DNA of 64,000 bases, from the NCBI GenBank assembly GCA_013205245.1, contig JABMNH010000014.1:1-64000 (forward strand), read 5' to 3'. The notes under the pieces are model-generated. The model was not told the DNA's origin and did no database searches. It worked only from the letters and a program-made list of their open reading frames with translations. The stretch is from Flavobacteriales bacterium. Its GTDB lineage: Bacteria > Bacteroidota > Bacteroidia > Flavobacteriales > Flavobacteriaceae. Shown here one piece after another: positions 32,989 through 43,790 of the stretch. A program made the translations under genes and the position numbers. Positions within the stretch are counted from its first letter, which is position 1. The number at the start of each line of letters is the position of its first letter.

Positions 32989-33972
32989 TTAAACAGACAT
33001 GATGTCTGACACTCTTATTAATTCTTTATTTATTTCATGATGTCCTTTTAAAGCTTCTTCAATAGGACAACTTTCTATTTTTGTATTTACAATACCTACC
33101 ATTAGATTTGAATGGCCATCTAATAATAATTCTACAGCTTTCACACCCAATCTGCTTGCTAAAACGCGGTCAAAACAAGAAGGCGCACCACCGCGTTGCA
33201 TATGTCCTAAAACAGAAACACGCACATCGTATTCTGGTAAATGCTCTTCTACATAATCACGTAATTCGAAAACATTTTTCCCCAGTTTATCGCCTTCGGC
33301 AATAACAACTATACTCGAAGATTTACCAGCACGTTTACTTCTTTTTAACGAATCTAATAATCGTTCTAAACCTAAATTTTCTTCGGGTATTAAAATTTCT
33401 TCAGCTCCAGCGCCAATACCTGCATTTAGAGCAATAAATCCAGCATCTCTGCCCATTACTTCTACAAAAAACAAACGGTTATGCGAACTGGCTGTATCTC
33501 TAATTTTATCTATAACTTCTACAACGGTATTTAATGCTGTATCGTAACCAATGGTATAATCTGTGCCAAAAATATCGTTATCGATAGTGCCTGGAATACC
33601 AATTAAAGGGAAATTATATTCTTTGTTAAAAATAAGCCCTCCTGTAAAAGAACCATCTCCACCAATAAGGATAAGACCATCTATTTCTGCTGCAATAAGG
33701 TTATCATAGGCCTTTTTTCTACCAGCCTCTGTTCTAAACTCATTAGAACGTGCCGATTTAAGCATGGTGCCGCCTTTGTTAATAATACTGCTCACACTTC
33801 TGGCACTCATAGGTACAAAATCGCCTTCAATAAGACCTTGGTAACCTCTAAAAACGCCAATACAGTCTATTCTGTAATACGCACAAGTTCTAACAACTGA
33901 GCGAATGGCAGCATTCATACCGGGGGCATCGCCTCCAGATGTTAAAACAGCTATTTTTTTAATTTTTTTCAT
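32989..33972 (-). CDS. pfkA: 6-phosphofructokinase
   Basis: LTSGGDAPGMNAAIRSVVR, GIPGTIDNDIFGTDYTIGYDTA, VLGHMQRGGAPSCFDRVLASRLG. Start moved to MKKIKKIAVL. Confidence 0.96.
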   Translation of the reverse strand: MKKIKKIAVLTSGGDAPGMNAAIRSVVRTCAYYRIDCIGVFRGYQGLIEGDFVPMSARSVSSIINKGGTMLKSARSNEFRTEAGRKKAYDNLIAAEIDGLILIGGDGSFTGGLIFNKEYNFPLIGIPGTIDNDIFGTDYTIGYDTALNTVVEVIDKIRDTASSHNRLFFVEVMGRDAGFIALNAGIGAGAEEILIPEENLGLERLLDSLKRSKRAGKSSSIVVIAEGDKLGKNVFELRDYVEEHLPEYDVRVSVLGHMQRGGAPSCFDRVLASRLGVKAVELLLDGHSNLMVGIVNTKIESCPIEEALKGHHEINKELIRVSDIMSV

Positions 33973-34035
33973 TTTAAATTGAGTTTTCAAATTTACAAAT
34001 AAACTTCATCTATACTACGTGATGTAAACGATTTA

Positions 34036-34051
34036 TACGAAATCGTTTTCG
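34036..34051. promoter_or_regulatory. Putative LacI-family-like operator upstream of pfkA-gap
   Basis: TACGAAATCGTTTTCG; core CGAAATCGTTTTCG is palindromic at 12 of 14 positions with a central CG. 15/16 match to 12333-12348. Confidence 0.5.
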
Positions 34052-34152
34052 CATACATTACAACTTCTAACAACTTGATTTTATTTTTATTACAGTCGTA
34101 AAATCAAAAGTTACTTTACTTGACAAATCAAGATAAATCTGAAGTGAATTTT

Positions 34153-37100
34153 TTAAAGGCTCATTTTTTTGGGAATTGAGTCTTTTTGTTTGGTGTTAAA
34201 ATTTAAGAGCTTATTTTTTAGCTTAAGACTGTCTTTTTTAATTTGTTTTTCCTTCTTTTTTAATTTTTTAAATAAATCTTTCGCATTGTTAAATTCTATT
34301 TTATAAGACAAGCCTAAGCCTTGTGTGTATCCCTCTTCATCGGCAACAGCAAACTGAATTTCGTTTTGACGATTAAAAATACGGCCTTGCAGACTTTCTG
34401 ATTTATTTAAAGGCATGGCAATTTCTACTTCGCCAACCACGTTTGATTGTGTTTTTGAACCAACAGGTACACCTACTTTTCCGTTAATTGTGAATTTTTT
34501 ACTGATTTTTAAAGAGCCTGAAACCTCAAGCTGATCATCAGTTTTTAAATTGTTTAATTTATTGCCAACATCGTAATTTACGCCTATCTGAAATCTGTTG
34601 CCTTCTTTATTTAAAATATCAGATAAAATACTAGAAATACGCTCAGAGAGTGTACCAGTTAAAGCTGCGTTACTGTCGAAATTATAATTGTCTTGATTAA
34701 AAAACATCCCTGTAGCTAACAACGAGAAAAACTGTGTCATTTTTTTATCATTATCACTCAATTTAAACTGTAATTCTCCATTAACTGTAGAACTTGCATT
34801 TGGTATTTTAACGTCAAAATCTATATTAGATTCATACAATTTTCCTTTTATTTTGGTAATTAAGTCAACATCTACATTACGTGTGCCTCTAACATTTTCA
34901 AGAAGAACCGAAGGGTTGGCTTTGGTGTGATAAATGGCCTCTATATCTAGATCGGCGTTATAAGGATTCCCTGTCCAATTTATAGTTCCTCCTTTGTTTA
35001 CATCAAACGATTTATTGATAACATTTTTGAATTGATAAATGCCATTATCTACTATAAAATTACCAAACATGGTAAAATTACCGTTGGTATTTATATTGAT
35101 TTGTAAGTTTCCGTCGCCACTACCTTTTAAAATACTGCCTGTCTTTTTATCAATAACAATTTGGGCTACAGCATCTTTGGTAACATCTAAATTAAATTTT
35201 ATATTTAAACCCTGTAATTCGCCTAAAATAACGTCTTCTAAAGCACGGTTTTTATTTGGATTTGTCTCTTTATTTACAAAATGAATAAGGCTTGAATTGT
35301 CTATAGATCTTACATCGCTTAGCGGAATAATAAATTTTGTACCAGCATTAGTTTTGCCATTAACATCAATTAATAAATTGTCTGTAATACCCGTAATTGT
35401 AGCGACTCCATTTATAAAACCAGTGCCATAATACAAGGTCTCATCATCTTCTAAAGTATTTAACACCAGTAAATTATCGGTTGTTAATTTTAAATCTAAA
35501 AACCATTTCTTAAAATACTCATGAGATATGGTTCCTGTTAAATTAGCTTCGGTGTTATATGTTTCATCAACTAAAGTTGTTGGTAAAAACTCAAAAGTGT
35601 GTTTGTATAACTTCACTTTTGGTTCTCCCTTGAAATGATAATCTACATTAATATAAGGGAATTTTAATCCTGCTTTTTGCAATACCAAATCACCATCAAT
35701 ATACGGATTTTCAAGATTGCCTGTAACTTTGGCTTGACCAGTTGCAAAACCACGAATATTTGATAAAACATTTTCGCCTAACGGACTAAAAGCATTTAAT
35801 TTAAATTTATTTAAAATGATGTCCATATCTAATGTTGGTTTATCTAGTGATAAATCAACTTGACCTTTTGCGTATAAACTTCGCACATCATTCCGATTTA
35901 TAAGAAGATTTAGCTCATATTTTTTAAAGGTATTAAAACCTTGAGCGTTAAAAATAACATTGCCTTGATAAGAATTATTTACCACAAAATCGTCTATAGT
36001 AACATCGGTAATTGGCATCAATAGTCCTTTTATCTGCTTATAATTTAGGTTTCCGTTTATAACCCCTTTTAAAGACAAACTATCAATTTTTGGGGTAATA
36101 TTTTCTAAAGCTACATTCTTTAAATTGAGCTGAATGTCTTTTGTGTCTTTTCCAGAAATAAAACCAGCAACATCTGCTTTTTGAATGCCAGACTGTAAAT
36201 CTATTTTCACAATTTCGAAAGCTTTAAAATCATCATCAAAGATTATTTTATTGGCTTTATTATTTGTTGGGTTTAATTGCCAATTAATATTCTTAATATT
36301 TACCGAAGATTTTTTAACACCAAAAACAGATTTGCCATTTGCCATTTTAGTATTATACATACTCAAACTGTATTTTTCTGACAAAGAATCGCCTCCATAA
36401 AAATCGGTTCTTAAAAACAATGTGTCTTTTAACTTTACATTTACCAAGTTTATTTTAGACACATTATAATAAGTCGAATTTATTTTAGAAACTGTAAGTA
36501 ATGTGTTGAATAAAGGGTTTTTATTATCTACTTGCAGATTAATATCTTCTATTGTGTTTTTAAATAAATCTAATTGTGGTGATTTAAAATTGAGCGAAAA
36601 ACTGTTATTACTTGTGGCTAAACTTCCTTTTAAAAATGTATTTGGTGCTACTTTTATCTCAGGATAAAAAACCTCAATAATTTTATTATAAATTTTAAAA
36701 TTATAGCTCAAATCCTGATTAGGTGTCACTGCTTTAAAATTGTATTTTGACAATAAGCTCCCCAATCCGTTCTTAACCAAATCTGGCAGTTCTCTAAGTT
36801 TAAAATCGCCCTTGAGTTTGCCACTAATAATATCGGTAGAATTGATATCAATTGTTCTAATTTTATCTTCAAAATTTGATCCTATAACAAAATCTTTGAA
36901 AAAATAAATGTTCTCTAAATTTGTATAAGATGCATCATTAAATTTAATCTGTCCTTCTAATTCATCAAGTGTATTGCCTTTAAAATCAAAAGAAATACCG
37001 CCTTTTAAAATAGAAACAGCATCCTTTTTAAATAAGTTGAGCTCGTTAAAATTGGCATAATTAACATCCGTTTTAAAATTATATACATTTTGTTTTTTAG

Positions 37101-38655
37101 AAAAATCGGCTATGCCATTTAAAGTTAGCTTTAAATTAGGGTCGGCAGCAATAAGATTCCCTTGAAATTTATTGTATTTATAAACGCCATCAACCGAAAT
37201 GTCTTTATAAGTATAAGCTTTATATTGATGTTTAGAAATTTTAGCCTTAAAAGCTGTGTTTAATTTATCTCTTGTAAAACCCTGCCCATTTATATAAGAC
37301 TGCATGCTAAAATCACCCACCAAAGAATCTTTAACTATTTTACCTAAGTTAAAATTTTTAAGTCCAAGTGTGCCTTTATATTTTATAAAATCAACATTTT
37401 CAATATCATCAAAATCCATATTAAGATTTATAAAACCAATATCTGAACTAATTTGACTTTGGGTTTTAATACTTGTTCTGGTAATATCTGTTTTACCTTT
37501 TACAGAAAAATTACCCAGCTCCTCTGAAGCATCAGGTAAATTTGATCCTAACAAACCCGGTAGTAATTTTTTTAGCTGATTGGCATTGGCAGACAACTTC
37601 TTAATATCGGTTTCTAATTTAAAAGGCGCAACATCCTTAAAAGAATTTATAAGATGCATATGCCCTTCTATCTCAACATCTGTACTTGTAGAAGCTTGTA
37701 AATTATTTAATTTAAAATCGTTTAAAGTGCCTTGCATATCCGAGGTCAAAATAATATGTTCTTTGCCATCTAAACCATCGTAAAAATGTTTTAAATCTTG
37801 AACTGATAATGATGATTTTCTAAAAACTGCTTTAATCTGAACACTGTCATAAAAATATTTTAAATTTTCTCGCTTGTAAGAAAAATCCATATCCATTGAC
37901 ACTGTAGAAGTTTTTGTTTTAATCTTTGAATTATGGAATTGCATACCGTTTAAGGCATAATCAAAGTCAGTGTCAAACTGAATAACATTTAATCCATGGT
38001 CTTCTAAAAATTGTAAATGGCGGATTTTAGCAGAGACATTCGGCCCTTGAATTTTAAAAGCATTTAAATCGCCTTTTAAATCTTTGTAAAATGCCAATGG
38101 TTTTTCACTAAAATTAAAATCGTATAAATAAAAATTACCACTAGTTAAATTGATTTTATTAGCTATCAATAAAAACTCCGAGGGCTTTCCTGTAGGTACT
38201 TCATCATCAAACTTTTCTACAAAAATGCTGATATTATCATTGGTTTCTCCTTTATACGTCACCATTTTAGAGTTGACGCCGCTCATCTTTACATCATCAA
38301 AAAGAATCTTATTATTATAAGCTTTTTTATAACTAAAAATAGATGTGCTAAAATTCTCAACATCAATCATTGGTTCTTGATGGTGGTCTTTTATATGAAT
38401 TCCTTTTAACTGAATTTTACCCAAATAAGATAAATCTACTTTATCAATTAAAATATTGGTTTTGTAAGATGTGTTTAAATCCTTTGTTACAATTAAGGCC
38501 AAATAGGTTTGTACAGCTGAAATTGAAAATAATATAACAGCTAAGACAAAACTAATCATAAGTCCTAACAACAACCTAAACCCTATTTTTTTTATACGTT
38601 TAATACGCTTAAATATTTTACATTTGTAAGCGTAAAAGTACATTTTTCGTGCCAC
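34153..38655 (-). CDS. tamB: Translocation and assembly module protein TamB (DUF490 family)
   Basis: 1500 aa; N-terminal TM, AsmA-like start, repetitive beta-rich middle, C-terminal DUF490-like region (TGSILKGSGDGNLQININTNGNFTMFGNFIVDNGIYQFKNV). Confidence 0.88.
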   Translation of the reverse strand: MARKMYFYAYKCKIFKRIKRIKKIGFRLLLGLMISFVLAVILFSISAVQTYLALIVTKDLNTSYKTNILIDKVDLSYLGKIQLKGIHIKDHHQEPMIDVENFSTSIFSYKKAYNNKILFDDVKMSGVNSKMVTYKGETNDNISIFVEKFDDEVPTGKPSEFLLIANKINLTSGNFYLYDFNFSEKPLAFYKDLKGDLNAFKIQGPNVSAKIRHLQFLEDHGLNVIQFDTDFDYALNGMQFHNSKIKTKTSTVSMDMDFSYKRENLKYFYDSVQIKAVFRKSSLSVQDLKHFYDGLDGKEHIILTSDMQGTLNDFKLNNLQASTSTDVEIEGHMHLINSFKDVAPFKLETDIKKLSANANQLKKLLPGLLGSNLPDASEELGNFSVKGKTDITRTSIKTQSQISSDIGFINLNMDFDDIENVDFIKYKGTLGLKNFNLGKIVKDSLVGDFSMQSYINGQGFTRDKLNTAFKAKISKHQYKAYTYKDISVDGVYKYNKFQGNLIAADPNLKLTLNGIADFSKKQNVYNFKTDVNYANFNELNLFKKDAVSILKGGISFDFKGNTLDELEGQIKFNDASYTNLENIYFFKDFVIGSNFEDKIRTIDINSTDIISGKLKGDFKLRELPDLVKNGLGSLLSKYNFKAVTPNQDLSYNFKIYNKIIEVFYPEIKVAPNTFLKGSLATSNNSFSLNFKSPQLDLFKNTIEDINLQVDNKNPLFNTLLTVSKINSTYYNVSKINLVNVKLKDTLFLRTDFYGGDSLSEKYSLSMYNTKMANGKSVFGVKKSSVNIKNINWQLNPTNNKANKIIFDDDFKAFEIVKIDLQSGIQKADVAGFISGKDTKDIQLNLKNVALENITPKIDSLSLKGVINGNLNYKQIKGLLMPITDVTIDDFVVNNSYQGNVIFNAQGFNTFKKYELNLLINRNDVRSLYAKGQVDLSLDKPTLDMDIILNKFKLNAFSPLGENVLSNIRGFATGQAKVTGNLENPYIDGDLVLQKAGLKFPYINVDYHFKGEPKVKLYKHTFEFLPTTLVDETYNTEANLTGTISHEYFKKWFLDLKLTTDNLLVLNTLEDDETLYYGTGFINGVATITGITDNLLIDVNGKTNAGTKFIIPLSDVRSIDNSSLIHFVNKETNPNKNRALEDVILGELQGLNIKFNLDVTKDAVAQIVIDKKTGSILKGSGDGNLQININTNGNFTMFGNFIVDNGIYQFKNVINKSFDVNKGGTINWTGNPYNADLDIEAIYHTKANPSVLLENVRGTRNVDVDLITKIKGKLYESNIDFDVKIPNASSTVNGELQFKLSDNDKKMTQFFSLLATGMFFNQDNYNFDSNAALTGTLSERISSILSDILNKEGNRFQIGVNYDVGNKLNNLKTDDQLEVSGSLKISKKFTINGKVGVPVGSKTQSNVVGEVEIAMPLNKSESLQGRIFNRQNEIQFAVADEEGYTQGLGLSYKIEFNNAKDLFKKLKKKEKQIKKDSLKLKNKLLNFNTKQKDSIPKKMSL

Positions 38656-38705
38656 ATTCTCAAAAAAGAAATTGGCCTTTCAAAATGCCTTTAACCAACT
38701 ATAAA

Positions 38706-39731
38706 ATGCAAGAAAAACCTGTTTACATATTGGCTATAGAATCTTCTTGCGATGATACTGGTGCTGCTGTTTTATGCAATAACAAGGTATTATCTAATGT
38801 TATAGCTGGTCAAGAAATTCACGCAAAATATGGTGGTGTTGTTCCAGAACTGGCCTCAAGAGCGCACCAACAAAACATCGTTCCAGTAGTTGCCCAAGCT
38901 ATAAAAGAATCGGGTATTTCTAAAAATCAGCTTGACGCGATAGCTTTTACCCAAGGTCCAGGTTTAATGGGCTCTCTTTTGGTAGGCGTTTCATTTGCAA
39001 AAAGTTTGGCTATGGCATTAAACATTCCGTTGCTTGCCATAAACCACATGCAAGCACATGTATTGGCACATTTTATTGAATATGAAAATTCTAAAATTCC
39101 CACTTTCTCTTTTTTATGTTTAACCATCAGTGGTGGGCATACACAAATTGTTAAACTAACAGACTATTTTAGTTTTGAAATTTTAGGACAAACTATTGAT
39201 GATGCCGTAGGTGAAGCCTTTGATAAATCGGCAAAAATTTTGGGTTTAGATTATCCTGGCGGCCCATTTGTAGATAAATACGCCCAATTTGGAAACCCAT
39301 TATCTTTTAAATTCCCATATCCTAAAACTAAAAATCCTTTAGATTTTAGCTTTAGTGGATTAAAAACGGCTGTTTTATATTTTATTCAGAAAAAAGTAAA
39401 AGAAAACCCCGATTTTATCACACAAAATCGTGATGATATTTGTGCTTCAATTCAGCATACCATTATTAATATTTTAATGACAAAACTGGAATTGGCAGTA
39501 ACACAAACAGGTATAAAGCAAGTAGCCATTGCAGGAGGTGTGTCGGCAAATTCGGGCATAAGAAAAGCTTTACAACAAGCCGAAACTGATTTAGGCTGGC
39601 AGTGTTTTGTGCCAAAATTTGAATATACCACAGACAATGCAGCTATGATTGGTATTGCTGGTTATTATGCGTATTTACAAAATAATTTTGCCGCGAATGA
39701 CAGTGTTGCAAAAGCACGCATGACATTATAA
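38706..39731 (+). CDS. tsaD: tRNA N6-adenosine threonylcarbamoyltransferase
   Basis: ILAIESSCDDTGAAVL, INHMQAHVLAHF, SGGHTQIV, KTAVLYF, AIAGGVSANSGIR. Start moved from 38649 to MQEKPVYIL. Confidence 0.97.
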   Translation: MQEKPVYILAIESSCDDTGAAVLCNNKVLSNVIAGQEIHAKYGGVVPELASRAHQQNIVPVVAQAIKESGISKNQLDAIAFTQGPGLMGSLLVGVSFAKSLAMALNIPLLAINHMQAHVLAHFIEYENSKIPTFSFLCLTISGGHTQIVKLTDYFSFEILGQTIDDAVGEAFDKSAKILGLDYPGGPFVDKYAQFGNPLSFKFPYPKTKNPLDFSFSGLKTAVLYFIQKKVKENPDFITQNRDDICASIQHTIINILMTKLELAVTQTGIKQVAIAGGVSANSGIRKALQQAETDLGWQCFVPKFEYTTDNAAMIGIAGYYAYLQNNFAANDSVAKARMTL

Positions 39732-39754
39732 TTAACACTTAACTTTCTTACAAC

Positions 39755-41365
39755 ATGAAACTTATAAAGTCATTAATCATAATTTTAATAATTTCTTTTG
39801 GATATATAAACACCTATTCTCAAGAAATAATTGCGCCTTTAACAAATATTGATGTGCAACATTATCACTTTTATATTGCTGTTAACGACAGCACAAATGC
39901 AATTGAAGCCACAGCTAAAATTGAGATTAAATTTTTAAAAGAAACACCCAATATTTCATTGAATCTTATCAAAAAAAGTGAAGATAACAAAGGAATGCTT
40001 GTTTCTAAAGTTTTACAAAATGACAAACCAGTTATATTTGAACAAACCGAAGAGCTCTTAAATATAACTGTAGAAAAATCAAAACAAAATAAAAATGCCA
40101 CTTTTACAATCAGCTATTCTGGCATACCAAAAGACGGTTTAATAATTTCGAAAAACATGTTTGGCGACAGAACTTTCTTTGGCGATAATTGGCCAAACAG
40201 GGCTCAAAATTGGCTGCCTTGTATAGATTATTTATCCGATAAGGCTTTTGTCGATTTTTATATTACCGCCCCCGTACATTATCAAGTAATAGCAAATGGA
40301 TCTTTGAAAGAGCAAAGCAATCTCAATCAGAATTATACCTATCATCATTGGCAATCTAGTGTCCCTTTACCCACCGATGTAATGGTTATTGGTATTGCAA
40401 AATTTGCCGTTCAACATCTTGGCAAAGTCAACAATATTCCTATTTCAAGTTGGGTTTATCCACAAAATAAAGAGGATGGATTTTACGATTACGCTGTCGC
40501 GGATAAAATCTTGACTTATTTTATCAAAACCATAGGCAATTATCCTTATAAAAAATTGGCAAATGTGCAATCTAAAACACGTTTTGGTGGGATGGAAAAT
40601 GCCAGTAACATTTTTTATTATGAAAAGTCGGTTACGGGCAAACAAGATCACGAAGATTTATTGGCGCACGAAATTGCCCACCAATGGTTTGGCGATTCGG
40701 CCACAGAATCAGATTGGCCCCATCTGTGGTTAAGCGAAGGTTTTGCAACCTACCTTACCAATTTATACCTAGAAAATAACTCCAATAAAGAAACTTTAGA
40801 CACGCGCTTAAAAAAGCAACGTCAAAAAATTATTGCCTTTTCTAAAAAATGGCAAAAGCCTGTAGTAGATTTTAATACCACAAACTTAATGCGCCTTTTA
40901 AATGCCAATTCTTACGAAAAAGGCGGCTGGTTTTTACACATGCTTCGCCGTAAATTAGGTGATAACTTATTTAACAAAGCGCTCAGAACTTACTACGATA
41001 CCTACAAACTTAAAAATGCCGATACTGAAGATTTTCAGAAAATTGTGCAGCAAGTTTCGGAAAAAGATTTGGAAGTTTTTTTCAATCAGTGGCTGTATAA
41101 AGTTGGGCAACCAAAGCTAGATGTGCAGTGGTCTTTCAATCATAAAAAAATAAAAATTACCATCGCTCAAGTTCAAGGTTTTGACACTGTTTTTAATTTT
41201 CCGCTAAGCATAAAATTCATTTTTAAAGACAACTCGAGTATTATAAAAACCTTTAACATCAGTCAAAAAACAGAAGCATTTAAATTTCAATCCGATAAGG
41301 AAATTATCAAAATTGAATTAGATCCCAATACCGATTTACTTTTTGAAGAAGGTATTGTTAAATAA
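39755..41365 (+). CDS. M1 family metallopeptidase (secreted)
   Basis: GGMENASNIFYYE, HEIAHQWFGDSATESDWPHLWLSEGFATY; signal peptide. Confidence 0.93.
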   Translation: MKLIKSLIIILIISFGYINTYSQEIIAPLTNIDVQHYHFYIAVNDSTNAIEATAKIEIKFLKETPNISLNLIKKSEDNKGMLVSKVLQNDKPVIFEQTEELLNITVEKSKQNKNATFTISYSGIPKDGLIISKNMFGDRTFFGDNWPNRAQNWLPCIDYLSDKAFVDFYITAPVHYQVIANGSLKEQSNLNQNYTYHHWQSSVPLPTDVMVIGIAKFAVQHLGKVNNIPISSWVYPQNKEDGFYDYAVADKILTYFIKTIGNYPYKKLANVQSKTRFGGMENASNIFYYEKSVTGKQDHEDLLAHEIAHQWFGDSATESDWPHLWLSEGFATYLTNLYLENNSNKETLDTRLKKQRQKIIAFSKKWQKPVVDFNTTNLMRLLNANSYEKGGWFLHMLRRKLGDNLFNKALRTYYDTYKLKNADTEDFQKIVQQVSEKDLEVFFNQWLYKVGQPKLDVQWSFNHKKIKITIAQVQGFDTVFNFPLSIKFIFKDNSSIIKTFNISQKTEAFKFQSDKEIIKIELDPNTDLLFEEGIVK

Positions 41366-41389
41366 AGACTTTATAGCCATAACTTTGGT

Positions 41390-41397
41390 TATCTTTG
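41390..41397 (+). promoter_or_regulatory. Bacteroidetes-type -7 element (TATCTTTG) upstream of the RsmB-like gene
   Basis: TATCTTTGCAA; the TTG start at 41395 in the ORF track lies inside this motif. Confidence 0.6.
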
Positions 41398-41415
41398 CAA
41401 ACTGAAAAAAATATT

Positions 41416-42621
41416 ATGCGCTTACATAGAAATTTGGTTTTAGCTGTTTTAGAAGCTTTAAATTACATATTTAACGATGGTTTAATGGCCAGTAAAGTCG
41501 TTGAAAAAACCTTAAAAAAAGACAAACGTTGGGGTTCTAACGACCGTAAATTTATAGCCGAGACTATTTACGAAATTGTTAGATGGCGCCGTTTATACAA
41601 CGAAATTGCTGGTACAAAAGACCACTATACCAAAGATAATTTGTGGAAAATATTTGCCGTTTGGGCCATACTAAAAGGCATCAAATTACCAGAATGGGGA
41701 CATTTTATTGGTACGCCAGAGCGTCGTATAAAAGGAAAATTTGATGAAATTCAGAGTGTTAGAAAAATAAGAGAATCTATTCCAGATTGGTTAGACGCAT
41801 TAGGCGAAAAAGAATTGGGCAAATTGTGGGACAAAGAACTCCACGCTTTAAACCAACCTGCCGAAGTTATTTTAAGAGTAAACACGCTTAGAACCACAAA
41901 AATTGCACTTAAAAAGAAATTAGAATCAGAAGGTGTGGCTGTAAAAATTCACGCCAAATATCCAGATGCTTTAATATTAGTAGAACGCAAAAATGTATTT
42001 ATTACCGAAGCTTTTAAAAATGGTTTTTTTGAAGTGCAAGACGCCTCATCGCAATTGGTTTCTGCCTTTTTAGATGTACAACCTGGCTTTAGAGTTATTG
42101 ACGCCTGTGCGGGTGCAGGTGGAAAAACCCTTCATTTAGCGAGTTTAATGCAAAATAAAGGTCAGATTATTGCTTTAGATATTTATAAAAACAAACTAAA
42201 CGAATTAAAGCGTCGTGCCAAACGCAATGGTGCACATAATATTGAACAACGACATATTGAATCTAGTAAAACTATTAAAAAACTGCACAATTCGGCAGAC
42301 CGTCTTTTAATAGATGCGCCTTGTAGCGGTTTGGGTGTTTTAAAACGCAATCCAGATGCCAAGTGGAAATTAAAACCCGAGTTTATTGATCAAATTAAAG
42401 TTACCCAACAAGAAATTCTTAATAATTACTGTAAAATGCTTAAGGTGAAAGGTCAAATGGTTTATGCCACATGTTCTATATTGCCTTCGGAAAATAAAGC
42501 TCAGATAACTGAATTTTTAAAAAATAATGCTAATTTTAAACTCTTAAAAGAACAAAAAGTAAGTCCGGTACAATCTGGTTTCGACGGATTTTACATGGCA
42601 TTACTAGAAAGAACCGCATAA
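41416..42621 (+). CDS. RsmB/NOP family class I SAM-dependent RNA methyltransferase
   Basis: DACAGAGGKTLHLASLM, LLIDAPCSGLGVLKRNPDAKWKL, YATCSILPSEN (two catalytic Cys). Confidence 0.93.
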   Translation: MRLHRNLVLAVLEALNYIFNDGLMASKVVEKTLKKDKRWGSNDRKFIAETIYEIVRWRRLYNEIAGTKDHYTKDNLWKIFAVWAILKGIKLPEWGHFIGTPERRIKGKFDEIQSVRKIRESIPDWLDALGEKELGKLWDKELHALNQPAEVILRVNTLRTTKIALKKKLESEGVAVKIHAKYPDALILVERKNVFITEAFKNGFFEVQDASSQLVSAFLDVQPGFRVIDACAGAGGKTLHLASLMQNKGQIIALDIYKNKLNELKRRAKRNGAHNIEQRHIESSKTIKKLHNSADRLLIDAPCSGLGVLKRNPDAKWKLKPEFIDQIKVTQQEILNNYCKMLKVKGQMVYATCSILPSENKAQITEFLKNNANFKLLKEQKVSPVQSGFDGFYMALLERTA

Positions 42622-42626
42622 GGCTT

Positions 42627-43685
42627 ATGAAAAAAACACTACTCCTATTATTACTTGTTACAAGTCAGTTTATAATTGCTCAAATGCCAGCATATTATAA
42701 CGATGTTACTATCAACTTAACTGGGATGGATCTTTTCTCTGAACTCAATCAAAAAGTAACTATAACTCATACCACACTAATACCTTATGGATGGACTGCG
42801 CAGCAACAAGCTGATGTAAACCCACAAAATAATACCAAAGTTTTATTAATATATGGATGGGAAAACGGTACCGATGGAAATGTGCAAAATGATCGCGAAC
42901 GTGGTATAAACAGCAATAGTGGTGATAATGGCGATTGGAACCGCGAACATGTTTTTGCAAAAGCACTGGCCAATCCTAAATTAGAAACATCTCCTGCTGG
43001 CCCTGGAACCGATTTACACAATTTACGCCCATCGGATGTGCAATGGAATGCCGCACGAGGCAGTTTAAAATTTGCTGCCGGAAGTGGTAATTCAGGCACC
43101 AGCAATGGTGGTTGGTATCCGGGAGACGAGTGGAAAGGAGATGTGGCACGTATTATAATGTATATGTATATCCGCTACGACGGTAATGGCAGTTCTCTTA
43201 CAGAAACACAATGTTATCCTATAAATGTGGGTATTGGAACTGTTAAAAGTATCGATAACAAAATGGTAGATTTATTTTTACAATGGAATGCAGAAGACCC
43301 AGTATCTGATGTTGAATTACAACGCAATCCTGTTAGTGTTACAATGCAAGGTAATCGCAATCCGTTTATAGATAATCCTGCTTTTGCAACCCGTATTTGG
43401 GGCGGTACACAAGCCGAAGATACTTGGGGTACTTTGGCTGTATCCGATTTTACATTTACCGATTTTAAAGTGTATCCAAATCCATCAAATACACATAGCA
43501 TTAACATAAGTTTGCCCAATCAGCAAGAAGCTACAATAAGTTTGTACAACATTAGTGGCCAATTGATACGCCAACAAAAAATGACGGCAACCTCAACAGA
43601 ATTAACAAACCTACCTACTGGTTTTTACATGTTAAAAATGACCTCTAATACCCAAACAATTGTTAAAAAAGTGATTGTTAATTAG
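42627..43685 (+). CDS. Secreted endonuclease I family nuclease with T9SS type A sorting domain
   Basis: NREHVFAKALANPKLETSPAGPGTDLHNLRPSDVQWNAARGSLKF; C-terminal FKVYPNPSNTHSINISL...GFYMLKMTSNTQTIVKKVIVN. Confidence 0.92.
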   Translation: MKKTLLLLLLVTSQFIIAQMPAYYNDVTINLTGMDLFSELNQKVTITHTTLIPYGWTAQQQADVNPQNNTKVLLIYGWENGTDGNVQNDRERGINSNSGDNGDWNREHVFAKALANPKLETSPAGPGTDLHNLRPSDVQWNAARGSLKFAAGSGNSGTSNGGWYPGDEWKGDVARIIMYMYIRYDGNGSSLTETQCYPINVGIGTVKSIDNKMVDLFLQWNAEDPVSDVELQRNPVSVTMQGNRNPFIDNPAFATRIWGGTQAEDTWGTLAVSDFTFTDFKVYPNPSNTHSINISLPNQQEATISLYNISGQLIRQQKMTATSTELTNLPTGFYMLKMTSNTQTIVKKVIVN

Positions 43686-43790
43686 GTCTTTTATCTATTG
43701 CTTTTTTCTTATTTTTTTTAATCTGATAAATGTTATATTTGTTGGGCTATAACAAATTGCCACCAAAGAACTAAGTAAGAAAATTCCCCT

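Noticed and set aside
42760-43519. Minus-strand ORFs in the endonuclease I gene
   Set aside because: Antisense to a conserved secreted nuclease with a T9SS tail; no independent support.
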